From Geitlerinema sp. BBD 1991-9 (GTDB lineage Bacteria; Cyanobacteriota; Cyanobacteriia; Cyanobacteriales; Geitlerinemataceae): DNA of 35,299 bases. Positions within the stretch are counted from its first letter, which is position 1. Each line of letters starts with the position of its first letter. The stretch lies in the NCBI GenBank assembly GCA_001657325.1, contig LWRO01000044.1, positions 1 to 35,299 on the forward strand. The letters are read 5' to 3'. Both the position numbers and the translations under genes were made by a program. The notes under the pieces were generated by a model that made no database searches, had not been told where the DNA came from, and saw only the letters and a list, made by a program, of their open reading frames with translations. Below are positions 26,386 to 34,538 of this stretch, in pieces.

Positions 26386-27852
26386 CTAGTTCACGGAAGC
26401 CACGAGATCGCCATCGCGCAAATCGGAAGGCGGCGATAGAACGACTCGATCGCCTGAATTAAGACCCGAAAAAACTTCGACCCAGTCGTCATGTGCTGCA
26501 CCAGTTGCGATCGAGCGGAAGTGTACCGTTTCACCGTCAACGACGTAAACGCCTTGGATACCCAGTCGCTCGACGACCGCCGTCTTCGGCATCAACATCG
26601 CTTCGCGATCGCTACTGGCCAGTTTCAAGCGTCCGAACAGTCCAGGAATGACGGTGCTGTCGCCTTCCAAGGCAATTTTGACCGTGAAGTTATGGGCGCG
26701 GGGATCGGCAGACGGCACGATTTGATTGATGCGTCCTCGAACTTCCCGATCGAGGGCATCGAGATAGACCGTCACCGCTTGGTTCAAACGCATTTGTCCG
26801 ATGAGGGATTCTGGCACGGGAATGCTAAAGCGCAGCCGATCGGTGCTTTCGATCGTTACGATCGACTGTCCAGCTCCTGCCATTGCCCCAACTTCCGTAT
26901 GTTTGCGCGTGACCACCCCATCAAACGGTGCGGTGACCGTTCCGTAATCGAGGTCGGCGACCGCTCGATCGACCCCAGCCTGAGCCTGGACGACCCCAGC
27001 CTGAGCCTGGACGACCCCAGCCTGAGCCTGTTCGACCCCCGCTTGCGCTTGTTGCTCTTGCGCTTGCGCTTGTTGTTGCTGTGCCTGAGCCTGTTCGATT
27101 TGGGTACGAGCCTGCTCGATGGCGCTATTCCGTCGTTCGATTTCCGCTTGCGCTTGGTCGATGCGTGCCTCCAACACTGCCACTCGGGTGTTGGCCTCGT
27201 CCAGGCGCGACAGACTCACTGCACCATCCGCCTGCAGCATCTCCATCCGGCGTTGGTTCAACTTCGCGTCTGCCAGTTCCGCCTGGGCTTCTTGTCGTTG
27301 AGCCACCGCTTGTTCCCGGGCTGAGATCGCCTGGTCGTGTCGCGTCTGAGATTCAGCGAGGAACGCTTGCGCCTGTAAGGTGGAGGCGTAGGCTTGGTTT
27401 TGTTGCGACTGAGCCGCCAAGTAAGCCGACTGTGCTGCACTCAGGGATGCTTGCGCCTGGGGAACGCTGGCTTCCGCTTGCGTGCGTTGCGCTTGGATGT
27501 CGGCCACATCGATAAAGGCAATGGGATCGCCCGCCCGCACGCGGTCGCCTTCTTCAACCGATAGCTCCCGAATCATTCCCGGTACGCGACTGGCGAGCGT
27601 GACGGTGTCCACCGGTTCGACAACCCCCGTCAGTACCCGATCGGCGGGAATGGGAGCGCGTTCGACCAGTGCGGTACTCACTCGAAAGCGTTGGATTTCA
27701 GTAGCGGCTTGGGCAACGGATTCGCGATCGGATCGCGCTGCAATCCAACCCGCTCCCCCAGAAGTGGCGACTAACAGTCCCACCAAGCCGACGGTACCGA
27801 TTTTATGGATTAAGTGTTTGTTCGGTGTGACGTGTAGGAACGAGTGTGTCAT
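26386..27852 (-). CDS. RND efflux periplasmic adaptor (MFP/HlyD type)
   Basis: 488 residues. Membrane anchor about 18-38 (TVGLVGLLVATSGGAGWIAA). Split lipoyl domain at about 72-118 (SRVPGMIRELSVEEGDRVRAGDPI) and 302-335 (GTVTAPFDGVVTRKHTEVGA). Between them is a very long Gln/Ala-rich coiled coil (about 118-300) that includes four near-identical heptads QAQAGV- at 267-296. A beta-barrel and membrane-proximal domain follow. No RND pump or outer-membrane factor gene is in the window, so its partners are elsewhere. It lies 78 bp downstream of the arsR-type gene on the same strand and may be part of that unit. Confidence 0.9.
   Translation of the reverse strand: MTHSFLHVTPNKHLIHKIGTVGLVGLLVATSGGAGWIAARSDRESVAQAATEIQRFRVSTALVERAPIPADRVLTGVVEPVDTVTLASRVPGMIRELSVEEGDRVRAGDPIAFIDVADIQAQRTQAEASVPQAQASLSAAQSAYLAAQSQQNQAYASTLQAQAFLAESQTRHDQAISAREQAVAQRQEAQAELADAKLNQRRMEMLQADGAVSLSRLDEANTRVAVLEARIDQAQAEIERRNSAIEQARTQIEQAQAQQQQAQAQEQQAQAGVEQAQAGVVQAQAGVVQAQAGVDRAVADLDYGTVTAPFDGVVTRKHTEVGAMAGAGQSIVTIESTDRLRFSIPVPESLIGQMRLNQAVTVYLDALDREVRGRINQIVPSADPRAHNFTVKIALEGDSTVIPGLFGRLKLASSDREAMLMPKTAVVERLGIQGVYVVDGETVHFRSIATGAAHDDWVEVFSGLNSGDRVVLSPPSDLRDGDLVASVN
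26971..27054. repeat. 21-bp tandem repeats in adaptor coiled coil
   Basis: Units at 26971-26991, 26992-27012 and 27013-27033 share GACCCCAGCCTGAGCCTG. The first two are identical, the third differs at its end, and a fourth degraded copy runs to 27054. Each unit encodes one heptad, so copy-number change lengthens or shortens the coiled coil without a frameshift. Confidence 0.85.
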
Positions 27853-27930
27853 GGTCTTGAAGCGTAAAACGTCGAGGAAATAGAACGAAAGCTTCAGGGT
27901 TTACCCGTTACCCAATCCCAACTGGACGGG

Positions 27931-28245
27931 TCATTCGCGATCGCGCAGCGTCTCAGAACGAGTATCGCAACGGGCTTTCGCGCACAAATCGAGTAAGTCT
28001 CGATCGACGAGACGGTAGTAACGGCTGACCCCTTCGCGGCGACAGGTCACGACCCCTGCATCTTTCAGCAGTCGGAGGTGTTTGGAAACGTTGGCTTGGG
28101 ACAATCCCGTTCGATCGCAAATATCACAAACCTTCCGTTCCTGTTGGCAAATCGCCGCAAGGATTTGAAGTCTCGTCGGCTCGCTAAGAATTTTGAACCG
28201 ACTCGCCAGCCACTCCAATTCGGCTTCCGGAAGAGCGAGATCCAT
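27931..28245 (-). CDS. ArsR-family repressor (SqrR/SuoR-like)
   Basis: 104 residues, winged helix-turn-helix (LSQANVSKHLRLLKDAGVV). Cysteines at 33, 40, 43, 68, 88 and 93. KVCDIC (40/43) sits where ArsR metal sites and the first SqrR cysteine lie; C88/C93 near the end could be the second partner for a persulfide or polysulfide switch. Start ATG at 28245 has GAGG upstream. It overlaps the sqr 3' end by 62 bp in another frame, so the two genes are translationally linked. Role as a sulfide- or arsenic-responsive repressor of sqr is inferred; a similar sqr-arsR pair is known in Synechocystis. Confidence 0.88.
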   Translation of the reverse strand: MDLALPEAELEWLASRFKILSEPTRLQILAAICQQERKVCDICDRTGLSQANVSKHLRLLKDAGVVTCRREGVSRYYRLVDRDLLDLCAKARCDTRSETLRDRE

Positions 28246-29539
28246 GAGTCATTACCTCTAGTCGTTCGGTCTCGGACAGGGGTTCGACGAGACGGATGCC
28301 GAGCATACTCAATCCCAATTGTTCGAACCAGGGCACCCCCAGGCCGTTTTGTAGTTTGGCCATGAAGAATCGCTCGAAGGCCGTCTTGATCCAGCTCACC
28401 CAGATCCCGCGCTTGGCAACTGCTCGCCGCCGCGTTCCGCTTTCGAGTTCGGGCAGCACGGGTTGAGCGATGAAGATAATTCCCGTATCGCCGAAATCTG
28501 CCATACAAATCGCTTCGAGCGTCGGTTTGACGGGATCGCCTTGGATGACACCGAGATCGAGAGCGATGTTGTGAACGACGGCCATCCCCATCGATTCAGT
28601 CATTTGTCCCGTTTTGGGTACGCCGATAGGAACGGGCGTTTTTTCCGGCGGAGCCAGTTGCGTGGCAATCCCGACACTGTAAATTGACGGAAACTCGGGA
28701 TGTCGGTAGGTGGGAAGTACGGGGACAAAGCCTTTAGCATCGGCCAGTCCGGGAACGTCACACAGGAATTGCGCGCCCTTGAACGGTGGCAGCAACATGG
28801 AAAATTTGAAGGGAAGGCGGCGACCACCAGCCAAACAAATGGTATCCGGGGTAATTTCAGTGACGGCTGCGTTCTCAATCCATTCGATCTGTTTCATCTC
28901 GAACAGTTGCGTCACCAGTTTGCCCGAGTTGGCCATGCCGCCGATACCCAGATGTCCGGCATAGGGTTCAGGCGAGACAAAAGTAATCGGCACGCGATCG
29001 CGCAGTCCTTTCTTCCTTAAGATGTGGTCGGCTAGGAGCGCGAACTCGTAAGCGGGCCCCATGCAACTCGCACCGGGAACTGCCCCGACGACGAGAGGCC
29101 CCGGATTTTTCTCGAATTCCTTCCAGGCTTCCCGAGCGAGGACAGCGTGATGGGGATTGCAAACAGAATGGGTGTAGCCCCCTTCCGGTCCGAGTCCGGG
29201 AACTGCCTCGAGCTTGAGAGCTGCACCGGTGGAGATCGTGAGGTAATCGTAGGCGATCGTTCGATCTCCCACTTTTAAGATTTGTTCGTGGGGATCGAGG
29301 TGGGTCACTCGACCATCTATCCAACCGATATCTCGCCCTTTGAGCAGCGGCTCGATTTCCAACTGCACGTTTTCGAGCGGCGTTTCGTCAAAGGCAACCC
29401 AGGGGAGCGAGGGAATAAACGTGAACTTGTCTCGATCGGAGATCAACGTTACTTGATGCTCGCGCGGTAAGATGTGTCGCAGTTCAAAGGCGGTCGGCAA
29501 ACCGCCAATTCCTCCACCGACGACCACAATGTGTGCCAT
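28184..29539 (-). CDS. sqr: Sulfide:quinone oxidoreductase, type I-like
   Basis: 451 residues. Flavoprotein of the thylakoid or plasma membrane that oxidises sulfide and reduces plastoquinone. FAD motif VVVGGGIGGLPTAFEL at 5-20. The three cysteines of true SQRs are present at C127 (HSVCNPHH), C159 (GASCMGPAYE) and C345 (EAICMADFGDTG), matching spacing in characterised enzymes and arguing against plain NDH-2. C-terminal amphipathic segment (WVSWIKTAFERFFMAKL) fits membrane attachment. Strong ribosome-binding site TAGGAGGAATT before the ATG. The gene suggests sulfide tolerance or anoxygenic photosynthetic capacity. Confidence 0.92.
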   Translation of the reverse strand: MAHIVVVGGGIGGLPTAFELRHILPREHQVTLISDRDKFTFIPSLPWVAFDETPLENVQLEIEPLLKGRDIGWIDGRVTHLDPHEQILKVGDRTIAYDYLTISTGAALKLEAVPGLGPEGGYTHSVCNPHHAVLAREAWKEFEKNPGPLVVGAVPGASCMGPAYEFALLADHILRKKGLRDRVPITFVSPEPYAGHLGIGGMANSGKLVTQLFEMKQIEWIENAAVTEITPDTICLAGGRRLPFKFSMLLPPFKGAQFLCDVPGLADAKGFVPVLPTYRHPEFPSIYSVGIATQLAPPEKTPVPIGVPKTGQMTESMGMAVVHNIALDLGVIQGDPVKPTLEAICMADFGDTGIIFIAQPVLPELESGTRRRAVAKRGIWVSWIKTAFERFFMAKLQNGLGVPWFEQLGLSMLGIRLVEPLSETERLEVMTHGSRSSGSRIGVAGESVQNS

Positions 29540-29610
29540 AATTCCTCCTATCCGTACACTGGCTTGACGTTCCCACCCAGTTGGGATCGTAAAAAACTCT
29601 TTTGCTTATA

Positions 29611-29645
29611 TGTCAACTATATGAGTAGCTAGTTATATTTGTCAA
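29611..29645 (-). promoter_or_regulatory. Candidate operator/promoter of sqr-arsR
   Basis: About 75-105 bp upstream of sqr is an inverted pair AACTA (29615-29619) / TAGTT (29630-29634) with 10-bp spacing, flanked by a direct repeat TGTCAA (29611-29616 and 29640-29645). ArsR proteins bind short AT-rich inverted repeats of this kind. The site assignment is inference from position. Confidence 0.35.
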
Positions 29646-29715
29646 GCAAAAATTCACAATATTTTCGGAATTGTTTTCGGCGATCCCCATTTCAACACGC
29701 GAACGAACACTCGAG

Positions 29716-30795
29716 CTACGGCAGAGCGATTGCGGGAACGATCGCCCCCGTTAACACAGCATCGGTTAGATCGGTATCCCGAAGCGACCCGTTCGTCAGA
29801 TCCGCATAGCTGAAATTCGCTCCGATCGCGATCGCTTCTGTTAAATCCGCCTGATAGAGCGTGGCATCGAAGAACAGCGCTCCCGTTAAATCGGCACCGT
29901 GTAAATAGGCGTTGTTGAGATCGGCCGTTGTAAAGTTCGCGCCGATCAGCTTTGCGGAACTTAACACCGCTCGGCTCAAATCGGCATTTTCAAAATTTGC
30001 ACCACTAAAGTTCGACAAGTTCATCCCCGCACCCGATAAATTCACATCGGTCAAATCGGCCCCGAGGCCGATCGCCCCCGTCAAGCTAACGCCCGATAAA
30101 TTCGATTCGCTTAAAGACGCTGCTGACAATACAGCGCGGTTGAGATTGGCATCGAGGAACAAGACGTTACGCAACACGGCACCCGAAAGATTGGCCGTTT
30201 GCAAGTTCGCCCCGTCCAATCGAGCTCGATACAAGTTCGCCCCCACTAAATTGGCAGCACTGAGATCGGACTGACTGAGGTTGGCATAACGGAGATTCGT
30301 AAAGGTCAGTTTTGCTCCCTGCAAGTTCGCCCCTTCGAGATCGACCCCGCGCAAGTTCGAACGTCCGAGGAGTGCGTAGCTGAGATCGGCATTTCGCAGA
30401 CTCGCTAACCGCAATTGAGCGCTGCCGAGAGATGCCTCGCTCAACAGCGCCCCATCGAGATTTGCACCGACCAAATTCGCTAGTAAAAGGACAGCACGGG
30501 TGAAATTCGCATTTTGAAGCTGTGCCTCCCGTAGTGAAGCTTGTGTGAGGTCGGCATCGGTGAAGTCGGCATCGGTCAAAATCGAGCCGTTCAAGTCAGC
30601 GTCGATGAGGGTTGCATCCGTCAAGTCAGCGTTGGCGAGATTGAGTCCCGACAAGTCCGCCCCTTCTAAGTTACATCTCTGACAGGCGTTAGTCGATCGA
30701 AGTCGTTCGAGATCGTCCGGGTCGAAGGCTAAGGCCGGAGCGGACAGGAAACACACCGTGCCAACAGAAATGAGGGATTTGAGAGCGACGTTCAT
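29716..30795 (-). CDS. Exported pentapeptide-repeat protein
   Basis: 359 residues. Signal peptide MNVALKSLISVGTVCFLSAPALA with AxA cleavage. Then DPDDLERLRSTNACQRCNLEGADLSGLNLANADLT starts a near-continuous run of A(D/N)LxX pentapeptide repeats to the end (about 60 units), which form a right-handed quadrilateral beta-helix. The CQRC before the repeats is common in cyanobacterial members and could form a disulfide or metal site. Periplasmic or lumenal location is likely. Role unknown; the family is very abundant in cyanobacteria. Confidence 0.92.
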   Translation of the reverse strand: MNVALKSLISVGTVCFLSAPALAFDPDDLERLRSTNACQRCNLEGADLSGLNLANADLTDATLIDADLNGSILTDADFTDADLTQASLREAQLQNANFTRAVLLLANLVGANLDGALLSEASLGSAQLRLASLRNADLSYALLGRSNLRGVDLEGANLQGAKLTFTNLRYANLSQSDLSAANLVGANLYRARLDGANLQTANLSGAVLRNVLFLDANLNRAVLSAASLSESNLSGVSLTGAIGLGADLTDVNLSGAGMNLSNFSGANFENADLSRAVLSSAKLIGANFTTADLNNAYLHGADLTGALFFDATLYQADLTEAIAIGANFSYADLTNGSLRDTDLTDAVLTGAIVPAIALP

Positions 30796-30852
30796 CGTGT
30801 TGTGCGAGATTGCCAGAAATCGAGACTGCAGACCATCCTATCTTGACGATGG

Positions 30853-32268
30853 TTATTCGTTCATGTTTCGGTAGGTTGCCACAGCGGACGGCGAAATGCG
30901 GTTGAGATAGCGGAAAATCCAATATTTCATCACGGTATCGAGAATCACCGGGAAGGTCGCGATGAACAGAAAGTTAAATTCGCGACTTTCCGGTAAGCCG
31001 AAATGATGGGAAATACTTTCGAGAACAATTTCCCAACCGTGGGGCGAGTGATAACCCACAAAGATATCTGTAAACAGAATAATGATAAAAGCTTTGGCGC
31101 TATCGCTGAGTCCGTAAATGAGATCGTCGATAAAAGATTTGACGATGGCTAGTTCGCGCTGACTGATGAGAATGACGGTACAAAATGCTGCGAGCGAACA
31201 GAGATCGGCAAAAACATTCTGAACGGCGTTGTTACTAATTTTTTGGTATTCTTTCGAGATTTCGTGAGCTTTCTCTGAAATTCGATCGTCCCATTCCGTA
31301 TCGTTTAACTTAGGCATCGTACCGATAGCGATCTGAAATTTAAGATGGTCTTCGTATCGCTGTAAGTCGGCGAATGCTTCTTCTTCTAGGTTGCGGTTGA
31401 GAAAAGTCTCAGTACGATCGCTAAAAAACTGATTGTAAATCGGTTGAATGACGAAGTTTTTAGACAGTTGGTGAGTCAACAGAGGGATGAGAATCAACAA
31501 GAGCATAAATTTGAGAGAAATGACAGTTTTGCTCTTGTAGTAGCGAAATTTTTCGACGACTTCGTCTTCGGCGTTGGGGTCGAGTTCCCGTTTGATTCGA
31601 TCGATCGTCCGCAGGATCGATCGAGGCAGTAAACTCGCCTGCCCCACCATCGATTCTACATCGCTGGCTGTTTCGACGCGAGGTTCTTGGGTTTGACTGA
31701 GTCGATCTCGCCAATCGGAACGTATAACGCCTTTGCCATTGGCATTTCGATCGACCGTTCGATCCACCTGACCGTTCGTTGGGGAAACTGCAATCGAACC
31801 CTGTTTTGCTGTCGGCGGTGAAGGTTGGGGTTTTGGCGGTTCGCGCTTGTATTGTGCGATCGTCTCGTCGATGAATTTTAACTTTTTAAGGGTTTCGGAA
31901 AATTGATATTTGCCATCAGGAGAATAGCGATATTTCGATTCGTCAATCGCTTCGAGGTCGATGGGAGATCGAAGTCCTTGTTGGGTGATAAAATTCAGGG
32001 TCGATCGACTCGCTTTAAATTCTGTTAGACGACGTTCGATCGTCGAAAGACATCGATCGAGTTCGGATTTAAATTGATTGAGTTCGAGTTTGCTGTAACG
32101 TTCTGAAACCAGAGAGATCGGCTGACTGTTGAAATACTCATTTTCAATCGTGCGAATTTTAATAGCGGCTCGATAGGCAGCATCTAGAGCGCGTTCTGGT
32201 GTTTGAAAATACCAATAATGAATCGATCGAAATACACCAGAGATGCTTTGAGAACCTTGACCTTTCAT
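30853..32268 (-). CDS. pxcA: Proton extrusion protein PxcA (CemA/CotA homologue)
   Basis: 471 residues. The hydrophilic N-terminal half begins MKGQGSQSISGVFRSIHYWY with predicted helices and a proline/basic linker (about 145-185). The C-terminal CemA domain has four membrane segments near 252-272 (KFMLLLILIPLLTHQLS), 356-376, 397-415 (KAFIIILFTDIFVGYHS) and 440-460 (FLFIATFPVILDTVMKYWIF). PxcA drives light-induced Na+-dependent proton release needed for CO2 uptake and pH control. Complete, single gene, with 153 bp to the divergent downstream neighbour's GTG. Confidence 0.96.
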   Translation of the reverse strand: MKGQGSQSISGVFRSIHYWYFQTPERALDAAYRAAIKIRTIENEYFNSQPISLVSERYSKLELNQFKSELDRCLSTIERRLTEFKASRSTLNFITQQGLRSPIDLEAIDESKYRYSPDGKYQFSETLKKLKFIDETIAQYKREPPKPQPSPPTAKQGSIAVSPTNGQVDRTVDRNANGKGVIRSDWRDRLSQTQEPRVETASDVESMVGQASLLPRSILRTIDRIKRELDPNAEDEVVEKFRYYKSKTVISLKFMLLLILIPLLTHQLSKNFVIQPIYNQFFSDRTETFLNRNLEEEAFADLQRYEDHLKFQIAIGTMPKLNDTEWDDRISEKAHEISKEYQKISNNAVQNVFADLCSLAAFCTVILISQRELAIVKSFIDDLIYGLSDSAKAFIIILFTDIFVGYHSPHGWEIVLESISHHFGLPESREFNFLFIATFPVILDTVMKYWIFRYLNRISPSAVATYRNMNE

Positions 32269-32421
32269 GTCGGAAAATCAATAAAAAATGAATGAAGCGC
32301 TCGATCGGTCAAACACCCAAAACAACCGAAAGGCAGAACGAAAAAATGATTGTAGAACGTTCGAGTGCCCAATCTGAACGTTAGTATTGAGTATAGTAAC
32401 AAATTCGGTTGAGGCGAATCG

Positions 32422-34479
32422 GTGCATTTCGAGTCAGTTTGGATCGTCGGTAGTAGTCGAAGTGGAAAAACCGGGCAGTTAGTCGATCGACTGTGTCGTT
32501 GGCAAGCCCAAACGCCACACCAGGGCACTGCATTACCTCAACCTACAGTCTTAGTTTTAGCAGCCAACGGTGATAACCGCATCGTTTTGAGCGATCGAAT
32601 TGCAGCCGCAACGGCGGGGGAATCTTCCGTCTACGCGACAACACCATTGGGGTTTTTTGAAAACGAAGTCCTGCTGTTTTGGCCGCTGTTGGTCGAAACG
32701 TTGAATCTAAAAGGACGCTTTCCCTTACGCCTGCGTCCAGAAACCGAACAGATGTTAGCGACGAAACTGTGGCAGCCGGATCTCGACGACGGGCAATTGC
32801 AGCAGTTGGGAATAGCTGTCGATCGATGGGTGCGGCGCACGTTAGATTTGCTTCAACTGGCTGGAGCTGCGGGGATTGCGCCCGAAGAGATTCCCGAACG
32901 TTTGGCCCGAGGGTTGCCAATGGAGCCGGATGCTTTACCCCTGTGGCAATATCAGGGCGCGTTGTTACTCCGCTGGCGACAGTGGTGCTGGGAGTGGGGA
33001 CTGCTGACGTATGGCATTGTATTTGAGTTGTACTGGCGGTATTTACTGCCTCACCCGAACTACCAACGGCAGCTAACACAGCGGTTTGCGGCTGTTTTTG
33101 CCGACGACGCCGATGAATATCCGGCTGTGGCGAAATTACTGTTCGAGACACTGCTCGATCGAGGGCTGCCCGGAACGTTTACGTTCAATCCTGAAGGGGG
33201 GATTCGCTTGGGACTCAACGCCGATCCCGATACGATGGCGGATTTGGCGGAACGCTGTCGCGTCGAAACCTTGACGGGACGGCAGGGTTTGGCGGCAACA
33301 CTCGGTCACTCGATCGTCAAACTGGCACTCGAGCCGACTTACTTCACACAACTTCCAAGTCGAGAAGTGGAGTGCGTGCAAACTGTCTCACGGGCGCATC
33401 TGTTGCGACGAGTGGGAGATGCCATTGTCGAAGCGGTGAACGCGAAAACCCTCGAACCCCAGGAAATCGCGGTGATCGTGCCGGGATTGGACGCGATCGC
33501 CCGCTATACCCTGACGCGGATTTTAGAGGATCGAGGCGTACCCGCTCGATCGTTAAACGTTCAGCGCCCCCTGGTGAGTTCGCCTCACGTGCGTGCGGTG
33601 TTGACGTTGTTAGCCTTGGTTTATCCAGGGTTGGGACGCACGATCGATCGAAATGCTGTGGCTGAAATGCTCGTGACGTTGTCGGAAAAATTTGCAGATC
33701 CCCCCAAACATCCGTCGATCGATCCCGTTCGGGCCGGTGCTATGGTCGACGTATGCTACCAACCGCACCCCGAAGCTCCTCACTTACTACCTATTGCAAC
33801 CTTCGATCGATGGGATCGCTTGGGATACCGAGCCACTGACGCTTACGAACGCATCCGAAACTGGAGCGAAACCGCCCGCGAACAACTCGCACAGCGAACG
33901 ATCGCTTCTCCCGTTAGTGCGATCGATAGCATCGTGCGAGAATTCCTCTGGCGGCGGGACTTGCCCGACGAACAACTCGAAGCTTTGCGGGAACTCCTCG
34001 AAACGGCCCAGCACTTTTGGGAAGTTGAAAAGCGCGTTCGATGGAAGCCGAACGACGACACCACTGCCCTGTACGAGTTTATCGCCCTACTTCAACGGGG
34101 AACGGTCGCAGCAAACCCCTATCCCTTACGTCATTTGTCCCGGCCGGCTGTGCTGCTGAGCAATATTTACCAATACCGAACCAGTCGCCTTTGCCATCGC
34201 TGGCATTTTTGGCTGGATATCAGCTCGCCTTTATGGATGAGTGGCGGATCGGCTGTCTTGTTCGGCGCACCGCTGTTTCTTCGATCTCGCCCGACCATCC
34301 GTTACACAGAAGCTGATGCTCAGCAGGCTGACGAGGAGCGCCTCGAACGCATTCTCTACGATTTGCTCGCCCGCGTTGAGGAACGGGTCGTCCTCGGTTA
34401 CAGCGAACTCGCCATCAACGGTCAAGAGCAAACCGGCCTGTTACTGTCCCTCGCTAATGCGGCGGTGGAAGCGTTATGA
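32422..34479 (+). CDS. UvrD/AddB-like 'recombinase family' protein
   Basis: 685 residues from a GTG (MHFESVWIVGSSRSGKT). The Walker A motif GSSRSGKT lies at residues 10-17. Later segments such as QEIAVIVPGLDAIARYTLTRILEDRGVPAR and RPLVSSPHVRAVLTLLALVYPG resemble the second half of superfamily 1 helicase or AddB/RexB-type proteins, but I see no canonical DExx box or full set of helicase motifs, so helicase activity is uncertain. Cyanobacteria carry a conserved protein of this kind, usually named 'recombinase family'. Complete; an IS630-type element lies directly after its stop. Confidence 0.6.
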   Translation: MHFESVWIVGSSRSGKTGQLVDRLCRWQAQTPHQGTALPQPTVLVLAANGDNRIVLSDRIAAATAGESSVYATTPLGFFENEVLLFWPLLVETLNLKGRFPLRLRPETEQMLATKLWQPDLDDGQLQQLGIAVDRWVRRTLDLLQLAGAAGIAPEEIPERLARGLPMEPDALPLWQYQGALLLRWRQWCWEWGLLTYGIVFELYWRYLLPHPNYQRQLTQRFAAVFADDADEYPAVAKLLFETLLDRGLPGTFTFNPEGGIRLGLNADPDTMADLAERCRVETLTGRQGLAATLGHSIVKLALEPTYFTQLPSREVECVQTVSRAHLLRRVGDAIVEAVNAKTLEPQEIAVIVPGLDAIARYTLTRILEDRGVPARSLNVQRPLVSSPHVRAVLTLLALVYPGLGRTIDRNAVAEMLVTLSEKFADPPKHPSIDPVRAGAMVDVCYQPHPEAPHLLPIATFDRWDRLGYRATDAYERIRNWSETAREQLAQRTIASPVSAIDSIVREFLWRRDLPDEQLEALRELLETAQHFWEVEKRVRWKPNDDTTALYEFIALLQRGTVAANPYPLRHLSRPAVLLSNIYQYRTSRLCHRWHFWLDISSPLWMSGGSAVLFGAPLFLRSRPTIRYTEADAQQADEERLERILYDLLARVEERVVLGYSELAINGQEQTGLLLSLANAAVEAL

Positions 34480-34501
34480 TACGCAGCCTTATTTTGACAA
34501 T

Positions 34502-34529
34502 ACTACAGCATTTCTCATGCTGGTGAGGT
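34502..34529. mobile_element. Likely left terminal region of IS630-type element
   Basis: TACAGCATTTCTCATGCTGG contains a 6-bp stem CAGCAT/ATGCTG with a 5-nt loop and starts with TA, the target of IS630/Tc1-type elements. It lies 23 bp past the recombinase stop. The other end is outside the window, so this border is tentative. Confidence 0.4.
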
Positions 34530-34538
34530 ACGCTTAGG

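Noticed and set aside
26971-27054. Possible CRISPR-like array
   Set aside because: The units are directly adjacent without unique spacers and code for heptads in frame with the adaptor protein.
26491-27324. 277-residue plus-strand ORF with DPSLSLDD repeats
   Set aside because: Antisense of the adaptor's coiled-coil repeats; the repetitiveness is inherited from the heptad DNA repeat.
29912-30274. 120-residue plus-strand ORF with FAP/KFA repeats
   Set aside because: Mirror image of the pentapeptide-repeat gene on the minus strand.
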